Shown: piece by piece, positions 34,818 through 43,816 of the stretch | Layout of the letters: the number at the start of each line of letters is the position of its first letter | Position numbering within the stretch: the first letter of the stretch is position 1 | Assembly: GCA_964229355.1 (NCBI GenBank) | Contig: CAXRDE010000016.1 | Span: 62,001 to 126,000 of the forward strand | Direction of reading: 5' to 3' | DNA length: 64,000 nucleotides | Source: CAXRDE01 sp964229355 | GTDB lineage: Bacteria; Cyanobacteriota; Sericytochromatia; UBA7694 | Notes under the pieces: model-generated | The model's database searches: none | What the model saw: the letters and a program-made list of their open reading frames with translations, nothing else | What the model was told of the DNA's origin: nothing | Made by a program: the position numbers and the translations under genes

Positions 34818-35966
34818 TTAAAAACCGTCCAGAAGCTGGCGCAGGATATAGCGTTTGTCTTCACCTTGAGAAATGCTGAATTGCTTTTCGCCGAGGACAT
34901 TTTCCACATCTCGGCTATTTTGAGCGTAAATGCGAAAACGGACTTCCGTACGCGTGTCACCTTTCTGGGGCGGTGATGAAATCTCTTCGAGCCGTACGGC
35001 TTCTATTTTTTGATGAGAAATGGTGTTCATGGACTGGATCATCTGGCGTTGGGCATAGTCCTCGTAGGCAGCCACAAGACTATTATGGGCTGCTGTTACT
35101 GTGGGGGCATTCACATACAAATAGTACTGAAATGGAGCCGTATTGCCTTCCACCTGAATTTCCCAGTATTTTCCGCCCAGTTCGGCTTTGATTTCTGCAT
35201 CCCTTTCTTCAGGGCTTCGGTAACGGTCATCTGCCAGGTATTTGGCGGCGATCCAATACCGTGCTGTATCACTGGTTTCGATCTTGAGCCATTGTGCGTT
35301 ATCGCTCTTGCCCACGAGCAAGACCATTGTGTTGCGCGGGATTTTCAAATCTACCGTCTGCGCGGGATTGTCGTCTGCTGAGGTGGGTGGTTCCAGATAG
35401 ACCGGCGGGTTTTCTTGAATGATGTACTTTGAGGGATAGGGCTCATAGAGCACCTCGGGAATGGTTAAGGTGACCACCGAGGTGCTCTTTTTGAGGGTGC
35501 CACCCCCGCCGCCCGGGTTGCGTCCTTTGAGCTCCACCTGCACCTGATAAGAATCCCCTCGTTCAAAGCGATCTGTGAGTGCTGATGGGCTTGGACTGGG
35601 TTCTACCTTGGCGGGTTTGGAAAAGCTTTTCATGACCATGGGAATGAGGAGCGCCAGGAGCATGAGCGCCACCAGGGTAATGCTAATACCGGCAATGAGT
35701 AGTGCATTTTCTTTGAGGGTATCTAAGAGAGGCTCCCACCATTTTTTATCGTGGTTGCCTTCGCTTTCTTGCACAAAGGCCACCATGTCGTGAAGTTCGT
35801 CAATGGTTTGCTGGACTTCATCGCGGGTGGCTTCGTCATGTACCCATTTTTGAGCCTGACGATAAGCTTTGAGGGCGCCCACCAAATCTCCTGTGTTATG
35901 AAGGCGTTGGGCCTCTTCCAGGGTTTCAGATAATTGTTTTTTCTTGTGTTGTAGGGGTTCTGTCAT
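34818..35966 (-). CDS. Membrane protein with N-terminal TPR-like helices and outer SH3-like domain
   Basis: 382-aa single-pass protein. Residues 10-65 are helical and TPR-like ('AQRLHNTGDLVGALKAYRQAQ') and should face the cytoplasm. One membrane helix covers about 87-112. The outer part includes a Gly-rich linker ('GRNPGGGGGTLKK') and an SH3-like stretch with 'VYLEPPTSADD', 'LKIPRNTMVLLVGKSD' and 'AQWLKIETSD'. It ends in a domain of unknown type. Proteins of this plan often bind the cell wall or an envelope machine. The gene is nine bases after the TPR gene and precedes the 389-aa gene by 115 bases on the same strand, so it belongs to the giant-protein block. Confidence 0.7.
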   Translation of the reverse strand: MTEPLQHKKKQLSETLEEAQRLHNTGDLVGALKAYRQAQKWVHDEATRDEVQQTIDELHDMVAFVQESEGNHDKKWWEPLLDTLKENALLIAGISITLVALMLLALLIPMVMKSFSKPAKVEPSPSPSALTDRFERGDSYQVQVELKGRNPGGGGGTLKKSTSVVTLTIPEVLYEPYPSKYIIQENPPVYLEPPTSADDNPAQTVDLKIPRNTMVLLVGKSDNAQWLKIETSDTARYWIAAKYLADDRYRSPEERDAEIKAELGGKYWEIQVEGNTAPFQYYLYVNAPTVTAAHNSLVAAYEDYAQRQMIQSMNTISHQKIEAVRLEEISSPPQKGDTRTEVRFRIYAQNSRDVENVLGEKQFSISQGEDKRYILRQLLDGF

Positions 35967-35974
35967 AAGAGGGC

Positions 35975-36805
35975 TCAGGGCTTACACTGTTGCTTGCAGG
36001 CGGTTTTATCGCCCAGGCTACAGGCTTTTGCAAAATCTTGCTGGGCTTGCCTGCATTGGTTTTTGACCTGATAGGCCAACCCACGGTTATAATAAGCGAG
36101 CGCCATTTTGGGGTTGTGTTGAATGGCCTGGGTGAGATCGTAAATGGCTTTGGGATGTTGGCGCAGTTTAAAGTACAAAAGTCCCCGCTGAAACCAGGCT
36201 TCTGCAGAACGGGGGTCTTTTTGCACACTATAGGTAAAATCTTGCAGGGCTTCTGTGGTCTTTCCCAGGTTTTGGTAGACCTGGCCGCGCTGCATATACA
36301 GCAGGGGTTGCGGATTTCTTTGAATGGCGCCATTGAGATGAGCCAGAGCTTCGTTCATTTGCTTATTGCTGAGATAACTCTGCAGCAAGGCTTTTTGAAA
36401 GGGGGGATGATCGGGTTTGAGCTCGTAAGCCAGACGAAAATCCTCTAAAGCTTCTTTGTTTTTGTTTAATTTTTGGTATAAGGTCCCTCGGTTAAAATAG
36501 GCTTCGCTGTCTAAAGGCAGACGTTTCAAGACTTCACTGTAGTCTTGAATGGCTTCGGTGTATTTTTTTAAACCGGTATAGGCGCCTGCGCGATTAAAAT
36601 AACCGTTGACGTGATTCGAAGCTGCTTTCAGACACTGATTATAGGCCTGGAGGGCTTCGTTATACTTCCCTTTCGCTAACCACTGATCTCCGTTTTTACA
36701 TGCGGTGGGCAGGGCTTCAGCAGCCTGTGCGCTGAGACCTGATAACGTAACCGGTACTGCTCCCCACAGCAGCATTGAGACCAAAAGAGAGTGAGCAATT
36801 TTCAT
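35975..36805 (-). CDS. Exported TPR-repeat protein
   Basis: 276-aa protein with a signal peptide (about residues 1-29, ending SAQAA) and six to seven tetratricopeptide repeats. Repeats are easily seen as 'GYFNRAGAYTGLKKYTEAIQ', 'AYFNRGTLYQKLNKNKEALE' and 'AWFQRGLLYFKLRQHPKAI'. The C-terminus ends with a Sel1-like, cysteine-containing segment ('ACSLGDKTACKQQCKP'). TPR proteins in the periplasm usually act as scaffolds for envelope complexes. It is nine bases upstream of the SH3-like membrane protein gene, so the two are likely co-transcribed and may form one complex. Confidence 0.8.
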   Translation of the reverse strand: MKIAHSLLVSMLLWGAVPVTLSGLSAQAAEALPTACKNGDQWLAKGKYNEALQAYNQCLKAASNHVNGYFNRAGAYTGLKKYTEAIQDYSEVLKRLPLDSEAYFNRGTLYQKLNKNKEALEDFRLAYELKPDHPPFQKALLQSYLSNKQMNEALAHLNGAIQRNPQPLLYMQRGQVYQNLGKTTEALQDFTYSVQKDPRSAEAWFQRGLLYFKLRQHPKAIYDLTQAIQHNPKMALAYYNRGLAYQVKNQCRQAQQDFAKACSLGDKTACKQQCKP

Positions 36806-36840
36806 GACCCAGTGAGAACCCCGCTTGCGATGATTGCCCG

Positions 36841-36869
36841 ATCATAGCATGACTGAGCACATGCGTCTA
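36841..36869 (-). promoter_or_regulatory. Possible promoter of the TPR-SH3 gene pair
   Basis: On the minus strand TAGACG (36869-36864) and TATGAT (36846-36841) are 17 bases apart, 35 bases before the TPR gene start. The -10 box is good and the -35 box matches four of six. Confidence 0.45.
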
Positions 36870-36887
36870 GAACGGGGCCGTATGGGG

Positions 36888-39377
36888 TTAGCTTAGCCGT
36901 TGATAAGCCGTCTGATACTGTTGCTTGAGCCCTGAGGGAATCAGCTCTCCCGCTTCAATGAAGGTTTGCTCCATTTGTTCTCCCCAGGCTTCGAGCTGGC
37001 GCAGATCCTGAGCGGATAGTGCCTGTTCAAACAATTGGGCAAACACTGCGTCACAGGTGGGCTCAAACTGTAGCCAGCGGGTGAGGTAAGCCCTGGCCTG
37101 TTCGGGTTCTCGACGTGCTTGCCACTGGCGTGCACACCAGAGAGTCAGCTCACGACCCTGACGCTGGTAGTGTTCCCGCTCTGCTTGCCAGAGATCTGCA
37201 AAGTCCAGCTCAGGTAAAAATGTGCCCTGGTAGAAAGCCAGCGTTTTTTCAACGGTGTCCAGTGCTTCAGGTTCTGCTTTGTGCTTCAACCAGTAGTCAT
37301 AGCCATCACTAAAGTTTTCCGCATCCCACTGGTAATGGCTTTGGCGGTTAAAGCGGTAGCAAGCGTCTTGAAAATGAATGTACTGAGACGTTTGCTTGCC
37401 TTTGCGCTGAGGTTCGAGCACTTTTCTTAAGGCATGAATGTGCACGTCTAGCGAGCGCAGGGCTTGCTCCAGATCGTCTTGCCCGGTGAGCCAGTCGGCA
37501 AGGGTCTCACGGTGAATGCTGTGGCTGTGCAATAAAAGTTGAACCAGGATATGTCGGGATTTTTTTCGGGGCCAGCGTCCCACGGGTTTGTCCTGTAAAA
37601 ATACCTGAAATCCGCCGAAGGTCTGGATGCGCAGCTCCGCAGAGGTGGTGGCTAACACGCGGCGTGTGGACGAGCTGGGCTGCGCTTTGCTAGCGGAGAC
37701 GGGCAGTAAGGCTTCAGCCTCTCTTACCAGGCCTTGAGAACCGTTTTCCTGGGCCTGGTGCAAAATATGCTGCAGCAGAGGGTAAGCGCTGTCTGGTGGG
37801 GTTTGGCGTAAAAGGGAGAGGGCTTGATTGAGTTGAGCGTAGAGGGCTGCAAAGCTGTTGGGTTCCAGGCGCTCCAAAGCCTGCGCGTGTAAACGCAAGG
37901 CGCGATCTTCCTGCTTTAGAAAACGCCATAAGCGCGCTTCCACGTCCCAAATGAGGGGCCAGAGTGAATCCCAGTTGAGGGTTTCTGCAATTTGTTTGGC
38001 CTGGGTGATCAGGGTTTGCGCGAGCGTGACGTCAATGCGTTCTCCCAATAGTTGAGCAAAGACCAGGTTCAGGTAAATAAGGGGTTGTCGTGTGAGCGGC
38101 AGCTTTTGTACCTGTTCTACGAGGGCCAAAACCGCTGGAGCATCGGTACTTTGTTGGTGGTCCTGGAGCGCTTGTAAAAAATACAACATGCTCTGAATTT
38201 CGAGTTGCATGGCCGTGTTGCTGTCGTGATGGGCCAGTGCAAGGGCTTGTTGGTAGAGGCTTTCGGTTTGGTGGTATTGTCCCTGCTGATAATAGGTTAA
38301 GCCGCGCAATTGCACAGCACGGGTTTGAAAACGGGTCACGTGCCGACCCCGTAAATTTTGGAGCTGATCTAAAAAATGGTGGGCTTCTGCATAATGAGCC
38401 TGTTGTCGCGCGCGGTTGGCGCGCAGATAGAGCCAGGCAGCCTGATCCTGAGGGTGGAGTTCTGTGGCGGCTTTCAGGAGTGGCTCAGCCTGACTTAACA
38501 GGCGATCACAGTCTTTCCATTGCCCCGCCTGTAAGTATTGGTGGGCCAGATGGGTCAATACTTTGAGCTGGTGCGCCGGCTCATCACTTAAACCTGCAGC
38601 GCGATAGAGATAAGCCCGTCGCTGAGATAAATCTTCACTCTGTAGGGCTTGATGCAGCCAATAGTGAGGATTTTCTTTTTCGGCTTCTTTCTGTAGGCGT
38701 TGCCAGAGCTCGGAAGGAGCCTGTGTCCAGTATGCAGGGGTGCGTTGGCGGTCCTGCAAGCGTCGGGTGAGCACCTGCAGGCACTGGGCGCTAGAGATCT
38801 CACCCAGGCGGACTTTGGTGTGTAAGAGCAAGGCCACGGGCCAGCCCCGGCAGGCTTCCCAGAAGGTTTGATCCTCAGCGGTCCAGGGTAAGTCCAGCCC
38901 TTGCCAATACGCCTGGCTGGTCTTCAGAGACCAACAAAAATCTGACCTTTGATAAACATGTGCGCCTTCCACAAGCCACTGGCTTAAATCCAGAGCCGGT
39001 AAGGCTTCAAAAGCCAGCACAAAGCTGACGTTTTGGGGTGGGTTTTTTAAAAGGTGTTGCCAGAGTTCTGTGATTTCAGGGGCTGTCAACACCGTTTCGC
39101 CGTCGTCTTGAAACCACCACAGGGGCTCTGATTGATGCTGTAACCATTGCAAGACATCGTGGCGGTTTGTCAGCGGCTGTTCTGCCTGCTGACTGAGGAC
39201 CGCAAGATAATTCTGAAAACAAAATTTATCCAAAGCAGAAGCAGACAAAAATATGCTGTTTTGACCCCCGTGTTGCAAGGTTTCATGCCATTGTCTTAGT
39301 TGTTTGCTTTTGCCATACCCCGTGGGAGCCACACACAGGGCTCCCGGGGGCTTTAATGCAGGCAGTGCCTGATGCAT
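36888..39377 (-). CDS. Large transcriptional regulator: P-loop ATPase, TPR, winged helix and BTAD domain
   Basis: 829-aa protein of the MalT/SARP type. A Walker A motif lies at the very N-terminus ('APTGYGKSKQ', around residues 17-26), with a STAND-like ATPase up to about residue 230. The middle 300 residues are TPR-like helices. Near residue 580 an OmpR-type winged helix begins ('LRIQTFGGFQVFLQDKP..RKKSRHILVQLLL'), followed to the end by a bacterial transcriptional activation domain ('YQGTFLPELDFADLWQAERE'). Such regulators sense a ligand, oligomerise and activate nearby genes. The ATG directly follows the stop of the acyl-CoA ligase gene. Its position at the head of the giant-protein block makes that block a candidate target. 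Confidence 0.85.
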   Translation of the reverse strand: MHQALPALKPPGALCVAPTGYGKSKQLRQWHETLQHGGQNSIFLSASALDKFCFQNYLAVLSQQAEQPLTNRHDVLQWLQHQSEPLWWFQDDGETVLTAPEITELWQHLLKNPPQNVSFVLAFEALPALDLSQWLVEGAHVYQRSDFCWSLKTSQAYWQGLDLPWTAEDQTFWEACRGWPVALLLHTKVRLGEISSAQCLQVLTRRLQDRQRTPAYWTQAPSELWQRLQKEAEKENPHYWLHQALQSEDLSQRRAYLYRAAGLSDEPAHQLKVLTHLAHQYLQAGQWKDCDRLLSQAEPLLKAATELHPQDQAAWLYLRANRARQQAHYAEAHHFLDQLQNLRGRHVTRFQTRAVQLRGLTYYQQGQYHQTESLYQQALALAHHDSNTAMQLEIQSMLYFLQALQDHQQSTDAPAVLALVEQVQKLPLTRQPLIYLNLVFAQLLGERIDVTLAQTLITQAKQIAETLNWDSLWPLIWDVEARLWRFLKQEDRALRLHAQALERLEPNSFAALYAQLNQALSLLRQTPPDSAYPLLQHILHQAQENGSQGLVREAEALLPVSASKAQPSSSTRRVLATTSAELRIQTFGGFQVFLQDKPVGRWPRKKSRHILVQLLLHSHSIHRETLADWLTGQDDLEQALRSLDVHIHALRKVLEPQRKGKQTSQYIHFQDACYRFNRQSHYQWDAENFSDGYDYWLKHKAEPEALDTVEKTLAFYQGTFLPELDFADLWQAEREHYQRQGRELTLWCARQWQARREPEQARAYLTRWLQFEPTCDAVFAQLFEQALSAQDLRQLEAWGEQMEQTFIEAGELIPSGLKQQYQTAYQRLS

Positions 39378-41036
39378 TTAGGTATACAGTGCCTCAAGGG
39401 GTTCGGCATACCGGCTGTAAATCGCTTTTCTTCGGGGTTTGAGTGAAGAGGTGAGTAAATCCGCTTCAATGGTCAGAACCTGTGGGTTGATCCAAACTTT
39501 CTTGAGGGTCTCAAAAGAGGCCAGTTCCTGGTTGACGTGCTGAACTTGCGCATCGATCAGGGTTTTAACGGCTTCACTTTGTGCCAGTTCTTCCCAGGGG
39601 CTTTCATGATCGTTAAAATGTTTGCGAATGGCATCTTCTTCGAGAGTTACCATGGCGGTGAGGTATTTTTTACCGTCGCCATACACAATCAGATGTTGAA
39701 TATACGGGTTATCTTGAAAACGGCGTTCAATATTTTGGGGGGGAATATTTTTGCCCCCGCTGGTCACCAAAATTTCTTTTTTGCGGTCAATAATCTGTAA
39801 AAAACCGTCTTCGGTCCAACGACCCACATCGCCGGTTTTAAACCATCCTTCTGCATCGAAGGTGTCGCGGGTGGCTTCTTCATTTTTGTAATAGCCCACA
39901 AAGACATTGGGGCCCTTGGCCAAAATTTCGCCATCTTCGGCGAGCTTAACACTTACGCTGGGGTAAGGGACGCCCACAGAGTCAAAATTAAAGCGTTCGT
40001 AACGGTTCATGGTCAGTGTGGGTGAGCACTCCGTTAAACCATAACCTTCAATGAGCAGCAACCCCAGCGCGTAAAAACCTTCTTTAATTTCTTTCTTGAG
40101 CCCTGCACCGCCAGAGAGTCCAAAGCACAAACGCCCTCCCGTGACCGCTTTGAAGGCGGCGGCGTCACCCCCCTGCTCCTGAATCTTGAGATATAGCTTT
40201 TCCCAATAGGCGGGCACCGATAAAAAGGTGTGGGGTTTGACGCTGTCGAATTTATCCATGACATCTTTGGGGTTTGCAAAATATGATTGCCAGCCCAATT
40301 GATTGCCCAGCATAACCGCACCAATGCCAAAAGCGTGAGACAGGGGCAGCCAGTGTAAATCTACCGCTTGTTCGGGGATATGGGGTCCGTTGAGTTGAAT
40401 CCAGTCTTTAGAACTGGCCGCTAAGTTGGCGTGGCTGAGCATAACGCCTTTGGGAAGTCCTGTGGTGCCAGAGGTGTAAATAATCGTTGCCAAATCACTG
40501 CTTTCGGCTTCTGCCAGACGCTGCATGGCCGTATCACCATGCTGACCCTGGTTCATTGCCTCTGCATAAGCCACCAGAGGCCGAGGGAAATCTGTGGGTA
40601 GGATGCTAACGTCCTGGGCATCAAGCACAATAATTTGTTGGACCTGTGCCAGATCCAGGGGCCGCAAGGTCTCCAAAAATGCCAGATCGCAGCAGAGCAC
40701 GGTGGATTCAGAATGGCTTAGAAAGTAGCTGATCAACTCCCCTTTGCTGGCAGGATAAATGGGGACCACTACGCCACGCACCGTTTGAATAGCAGAATAG
40801 GCGACAATCCAGGCGTAACTGGTTTGCCCCAGCATGGCGACTTTGTCACCGCTGTCGACCTTTGCGGTCAGAAAGTTGGCAAAGGATTGGGTGTCCTGGG
40901 CATAATTCTTCCAGTAAACGGTTTCGTAATTTTCGTCTTTTTGCGGTAAGAAAAAGCGGGGCAATTCGCTCCATTTTTTTGCCGCAGCAAAAAGATCTAA
41001 GGACTGATGTTCACGGGTTACAGCTTTCTGAGTCAT
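39378..41036 (-). CDS. Long-chain fatty-acid--CoA ligase (AMP-forming)
   Basis: 552-aa ANL-superfamily enzyme that activates a carboxylic acid through an acyl-adenylate and transfers it to CoA. Seen are the P-loop-like 'TIIYTSGTTGLPKGVMLSH', 'LSHAFGIG', 'IEGYGLTECSP', 'GWFKTGDVG' and 'IIDRKKEILVTSGGKNI', the pattern of long-chain acyl-CoA synthetases. The C-terminal lid is present. A TTG at 41048 is in frame, but GAGG is correctly placed for the ATG at 41036. It follows a lipase-like lipoprotein gene by 37 bases and is contiguous with the large regulator, suggesting an operon that frees and activates fatty acids. Confidence 0.9.
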   Translation of the reverse strand: MTQKAVTREHQSLDLFAAAKKWSELPRFFLPQKDENYETVYWKNYAQDTQSFANFLTAKVDSGDKVAMLGQTSYAWIVAYSAIQTVRGVVVPIYPASKGELISYFLSHSESTVLCCDLAFLETLRPLDLAQVQQIIVLDAQDVSILPTDFPRPLVAYAEAMNQGQHGDTAMQRLAEAESSDLATIIYTSGTTGLPKGVMLSHANLAASSKDWIQLNGPHIPEQAVDLHWLPLSHAFGIGAVMLGNQLGWQSYFANPKDVMDKFDSVKPHTFLSVPAYWEKLYLKIQEQGGDAAAFKAVTGGRLCFGLSGGAGLKKEIKEGFYALGLLLIEGYGLTECSPTLTMNRYERFNFDSVGVPYPSVSVKLAEDGEILAKGPNVFVGYYKNEEATRDTFDAEGWFKTGDVGRWTEDGFLQIIDRKKEILVTSGGKNIPPQNIERRFQDNPYIQHLIVYGDGKKYLTAMVTLEEDAIRKHFNDHESPWEELAQSEAVKTLIDAQVQHVNQELASFETLKKVWINPQVLTIEADLLTSSLKPRRKAIYSRYAEPLEALYT

Positions 41037-41073
41037 GGCACACCTCAATCACAACAAATTTTGAAAGGTGGGT

Positions 41074-42384
41074 TTAGCGGCTCAGCTGTTGATCAATCCA
41101 CGAAAGGGCTTCTGGCTCCGCCACCAATCCCAGGTGATGTAAGTCTAACACTTTACTGTCCAATAGGCGAGCCCCGCCTGCGGTAACATCTTGTACTGCA
41201 CTGGCGCTTTTTACAAAGACAATGCCGTCGCTGGGTCCAGCACTTTCGTTTAAGACACCTTCCATATTGGCGCGTTTACCTGCCAGCAAGGCTACCTGAA
41301 TATTGGCGTCAACGGGGGACTTTTTGAGTTGTCCCACAATATCACCGCCCGCTTGAATGACTTTGTCAATGCCAGGACTGTGGCTCACAAAGCCCTGTCC
41401 GCCGTTGTAGGTGGTATACCAGTCGGGGTTTGTGGGATTCAGGGGATATTCTTGATCCCAGCGGGCGATCATTTGGGATTGTCCTTTAAAATAAGGGCCC
41501 ATAAAGCTCTCTTCCTGGGTGGTTTTCCAACTGCCCAGAATCAGGGCCTTGTCCCAGGCCACAGGAGCGTATTTGACAGGATCGTTGCCCGCGGGCAAGA
41601 GAGCCCAGTGCACCACGGAGTTGCGGAAAGTATAATCAATACCGCGGTGAGGCGTGCCCACAAAAATGGCTTTACGCAAATGCTTTTGATAAGGCTGTTG
41701 CATGCCGGGCCCCATAATATTTGAGGTGTACATGCGTAAGGCAAACCCCCCTTTGCTGTGGGCGACGGCATCTACCTGCTCAGCCCCGGTAATTTGCCGT
41801 ACCCGCGCCACGGCGTTGTGAATCTGGTTGACCCACACAAAGTTATCGTCATGTTTATCGGCAAAGGAGACCGCAAAAACATGGTAGCCCTGGGCTTTGA
41901 GATATTGCATTAAGCCTGTTTTTTGGCGGGTAAAAGGCGGAGCGGCCCAGTTGCTGGTGGCATTCATATTCGCGCCGTGAATGAGCAAGACAGGGGTGTT
42001 GTGGCGCAGTTGCTCGGGAGCACCTGCATCGTGTAAGCACACATCGGTAGAAGGGGGACGATCTTGACCAAAACAGGTGACCACGTCAGGGGCCTGTTGA
42101 CGGCCCCGCTCGGGCATGCGGGTGGTGGGCAACCCGGGGGTGCGTAAGAGTTCCATACGAGGCCAGGTTTTGCCCTGGGTGGTGTTCACCACGGTGAATT
42201 GTTCAAAGCCGGTGCGTGCGCTCTGGCTGCTGGCCGCATCGTTCAGGTTCTGAAAGCGGGCTGCTTGTGCTTGTAAGGGGGTGAAGGGGATATTTTGTGC
42301 ATTGCGGGGGGCCTGGCAACTGGTAAGTAAGGCACTGCCCGCAAGGGCCATGGCAAGCAAAGAAAAAGAATGAGTGCGTGACAT
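41074..42384 (-). CDS. Lipase-like alpha/beta-hydrolase lipoprotein
   Basis: 436-aa exported lipoprotein. The signal peptide ends in the lipobox L-L-T-S-C23. The hydrolase domain has 'PVLLIHGANMNATSNW' (oxyanion region), 'YHVFAVSFADK', the nucleophile elbow A-H-S210-K-G-G, and 'IFVGTPHRGIDY'. The elbow has Ala where most lipases have Gly (GxSxG), a substitution known in some lipases. The fold and the THERE 'GTPHRG' signature match bacterial triacylglycerol lipases. An acyl-CoA ligase gene follows on the same strand, which fits release and activation of fatty acids from lipids outside the cell. The substrate is inferred. Confidence 0.8.
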   Translation of the reverse strand: MSRTHSFSLLAMALAGSALLTSCQAPRNAQNIPFTPLQAQAARFQNLNDAASSQSARTGFEQFTVVNTTQGKTWPRMELLRTPGLPTTRMPERGRQQAPDVVTCFGQDRPPSTDVCLHDAGAPEQLRHNTPVLLIHGANMNATSNWAAPPFTRQKTGLMQYLKAQGYHVFAVSFADKHDDNFVWVNQIHNAVARVRQITGAEQVDAVAHSKGGFALRMYTSNIMGPGMQQPYQKHLRKAIFVGTPHRGIDYTFRNSVVHWALLPAGNDPVKYAPVAWDKALILGSWKTTQEESFMGPYFKGQSQMIARWDQEYPLNPTNPDWYTTYNGGQGFVSHSPGIDKVIQAGGDIVGQLKKSPVDANIQVALLAGKRANMEGVLNESAGPSDGIVFVKSASAVQDVTAGGARLLDSKVLDLHHLGLVAEPEALSWIDQQLSR

Positions 42385-42528
42385 AAAAATGAAGATCCCT
42401 CTACGTTATTTCTATCAGTATAAAATTAAATGCGCAAAAACACCAGCAATTTTTTGTTTTCTTAAAGGTTTTTTGGTATTTACTTAACCTTTTGTAAGTT
42501 CGTTGTAAGCCATTTTTTTTAAGCTAGG

Positions 42529-42534
42529 TATAAT
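42529..42534 (+). promoter_or_regulatory. -10 box upstream of the MFS gene
   Basis: Perfect TATAAT, 27 bases before the ATG. The nearest -35 candidate is TTGTAA at 42503-42508 with a long 20-base spacer, so the -35 is uncertain. Confidence 0.55.
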
Positions 42535-42561
42535 AGTGAAGAGAATACAAGGGAGCGTTAT

Positions 42562-43803
42562 ATGCAAAACTCAACGGCTTCAGCCAACGCCACTTCCGTG
42601 GCGGGCCCCAGCTTTTTTGAACAGTATAAAAAATGGTTGATCGGTTCGATTTTATTTGGAATGTATGCCAGTTTTGGCATGAGTTGGATGGGGGTCGTAC
42701 CCATTTTGCAAGAGTTGCAGGTGGCTTTTCAGTTTGATAAGGCCGCCGGATCCTGGTTGGTGTCTATTGTTTCAATGGCCAAAAGTATTTTCCCGATTTT
42801 AGCGGGTATTTTGGCCAGCCGCTGGGGCTTAACCCGCAGTATGCGACTGGGAGCCGTGTTGATTGTGCTGGGAGTAATCGTACCCTTTTTGCCGTCTTTT
42901 AGTGCCTGGGTGGTCATGCGCTTTTTGTTTGGGGTCGGGGGAGCCATTTGGGTCACGCTGATGGGAGCGGTCACTTTGCAGGTGTTTGAGCCGCAACAGC
43001 GTCCCATGATTAATGCGCTAAATGGCGTGGCGGTCACCGTGGGTGTGGTACTGGCACTCCAACTAACCCTGCCTCTGACCGCATGGATAGGCTGGCAATT
43101 TACCCTTGCTTTGTATTCTGGCGTGAGCGCTATTTTTATGGGGCTACTTTTTGCCGTTGGCCCACTTCCTGGCCAACAACCTGCCAAAAATGGCCCCAGT
43201 TTGTTGCAAACCTTAATGGCTTATGGAGCCACCATGAAATTACCGGTCACCTGGATTATTTCATTGTCTTTTACCGGCCCACTGGCTCTTTATCTGGTGA
43301 TGAACTATTGGTTGCCGGTGTACTACCAGGAGGTCATGCGACTGGAAAAGGTACAAACTATGCAATTGATGACCTGGATGAACATGGGCGGTATCGTGGG
43401 TTCTGTGGTCACAGGCTACTTGCTACAAAAGTTCAATAAAACAAAAGGCTTTATTGCCCTGTCGGCAGTGGTTTTGCCCGTAAGTGCCGGTGTTGCGATG
43501 TTGATCACGAACCCAGCCATCTTGCCCTTTATTCTTTTTCTGGCGGGTGTGGGTATGTTTTTGAGTGTTTCACCTCTGATTACCCTCTTGCAGTCTCAGC
43601 CCGGCATGGATCCCGGAAAAGTGGGGATGATTTTAGGCACGATGTTCAGCGTGACCTACATTGTGTCATCTTTGGCCCCTGATATCGTGGGTCGGATTTA
43701 TGCGGCCAAAACAATGCCTTTGCAATGGGTGCTGCTGGCTTTCTGCTTAACCACGATATCGCCTGCCCTGGCGCTTTTGCTGCCTGAAAAAGCAGAGGCC
43801 TGA
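42562..43803 (+). CDS. Major facilitator superfamily transporter
   Basis: 413-aa inner-membrane protein with about 12 hydrophobic segments and no large soluble domain. The first half has 'GMYASFGMSWMGVVPILQ' and 'ILASRWGLTRSMRLGAVL', the latter at the loop 2-3 position where MFS proteins have G-x-x-x-D/R-x-G-R. The family resembles nitrate/nitrite, oxalate or cyanate-type MFS carriers, but I cannot assign the substrate. GGGAG lies about seven bases before the ATG. The gene stands alone, divergent from the lipase gene and converging with the BolA gene 14 bases away. Confidence 0.8.
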   Translation: MQNSTASANATSVAGPSFFEQYKKWLIGSILFGMYASFGMSWMGVVPILQELQVAFQFDKAAGSWLVSIVSMAKSIFPILAGILASRWGLTRSMRLGAVLIVLGVIVPFLPSFSAWVVMRFLFGVGGAIWVTLMGAVTLQVFEPQQRPMINALNGVAVTVGVVLALQLTLPLTAWIGWQFTLALYSGVSAIFMGLLFAVGPLPGQQPAKNGPSLLQTLMAYGATMKLPVTWIISLSFTGPLALYLVMNYWLPVYYQEVMRLEKVQTMQLMTWMNMGGIVGSVVTGYLLQKFNKTKGFIALSAVVLPVSAGVAMLITNPAILPFILFLAGVGMFLSVSPLITLLQSQPGMDPGKVGMILGTMFSVTYIVSSLAPDIVGRIYAAKTMPLQWVLLAFCLTTISPALALLLPEKAEA

Positions 43804-43816
43804 TTTCAAAATAGGG

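Noticed and set aside
21332..36805. Reading the giant-protein block as a type III secretion locus
   Set aside because: Coiled coil plus hydrophobic helix recalls translocators, but no ATPase, export-gate, ring or needle gene is in the window, so only a weak analogy remains.
39380..39392. GTATAC near the end of the acyl-CoA ligase gene as a LexA box
   Set aside because: It is a single hexamer within coding sequence; GTATAC also occurs by chance in several genes here.
21332..41036. Mobile island or prophage
   Set aside because: No integrase, transposase, terminal repeats, tRNA junction or phage structural genes; housekeeping birA lies within the same strand block.
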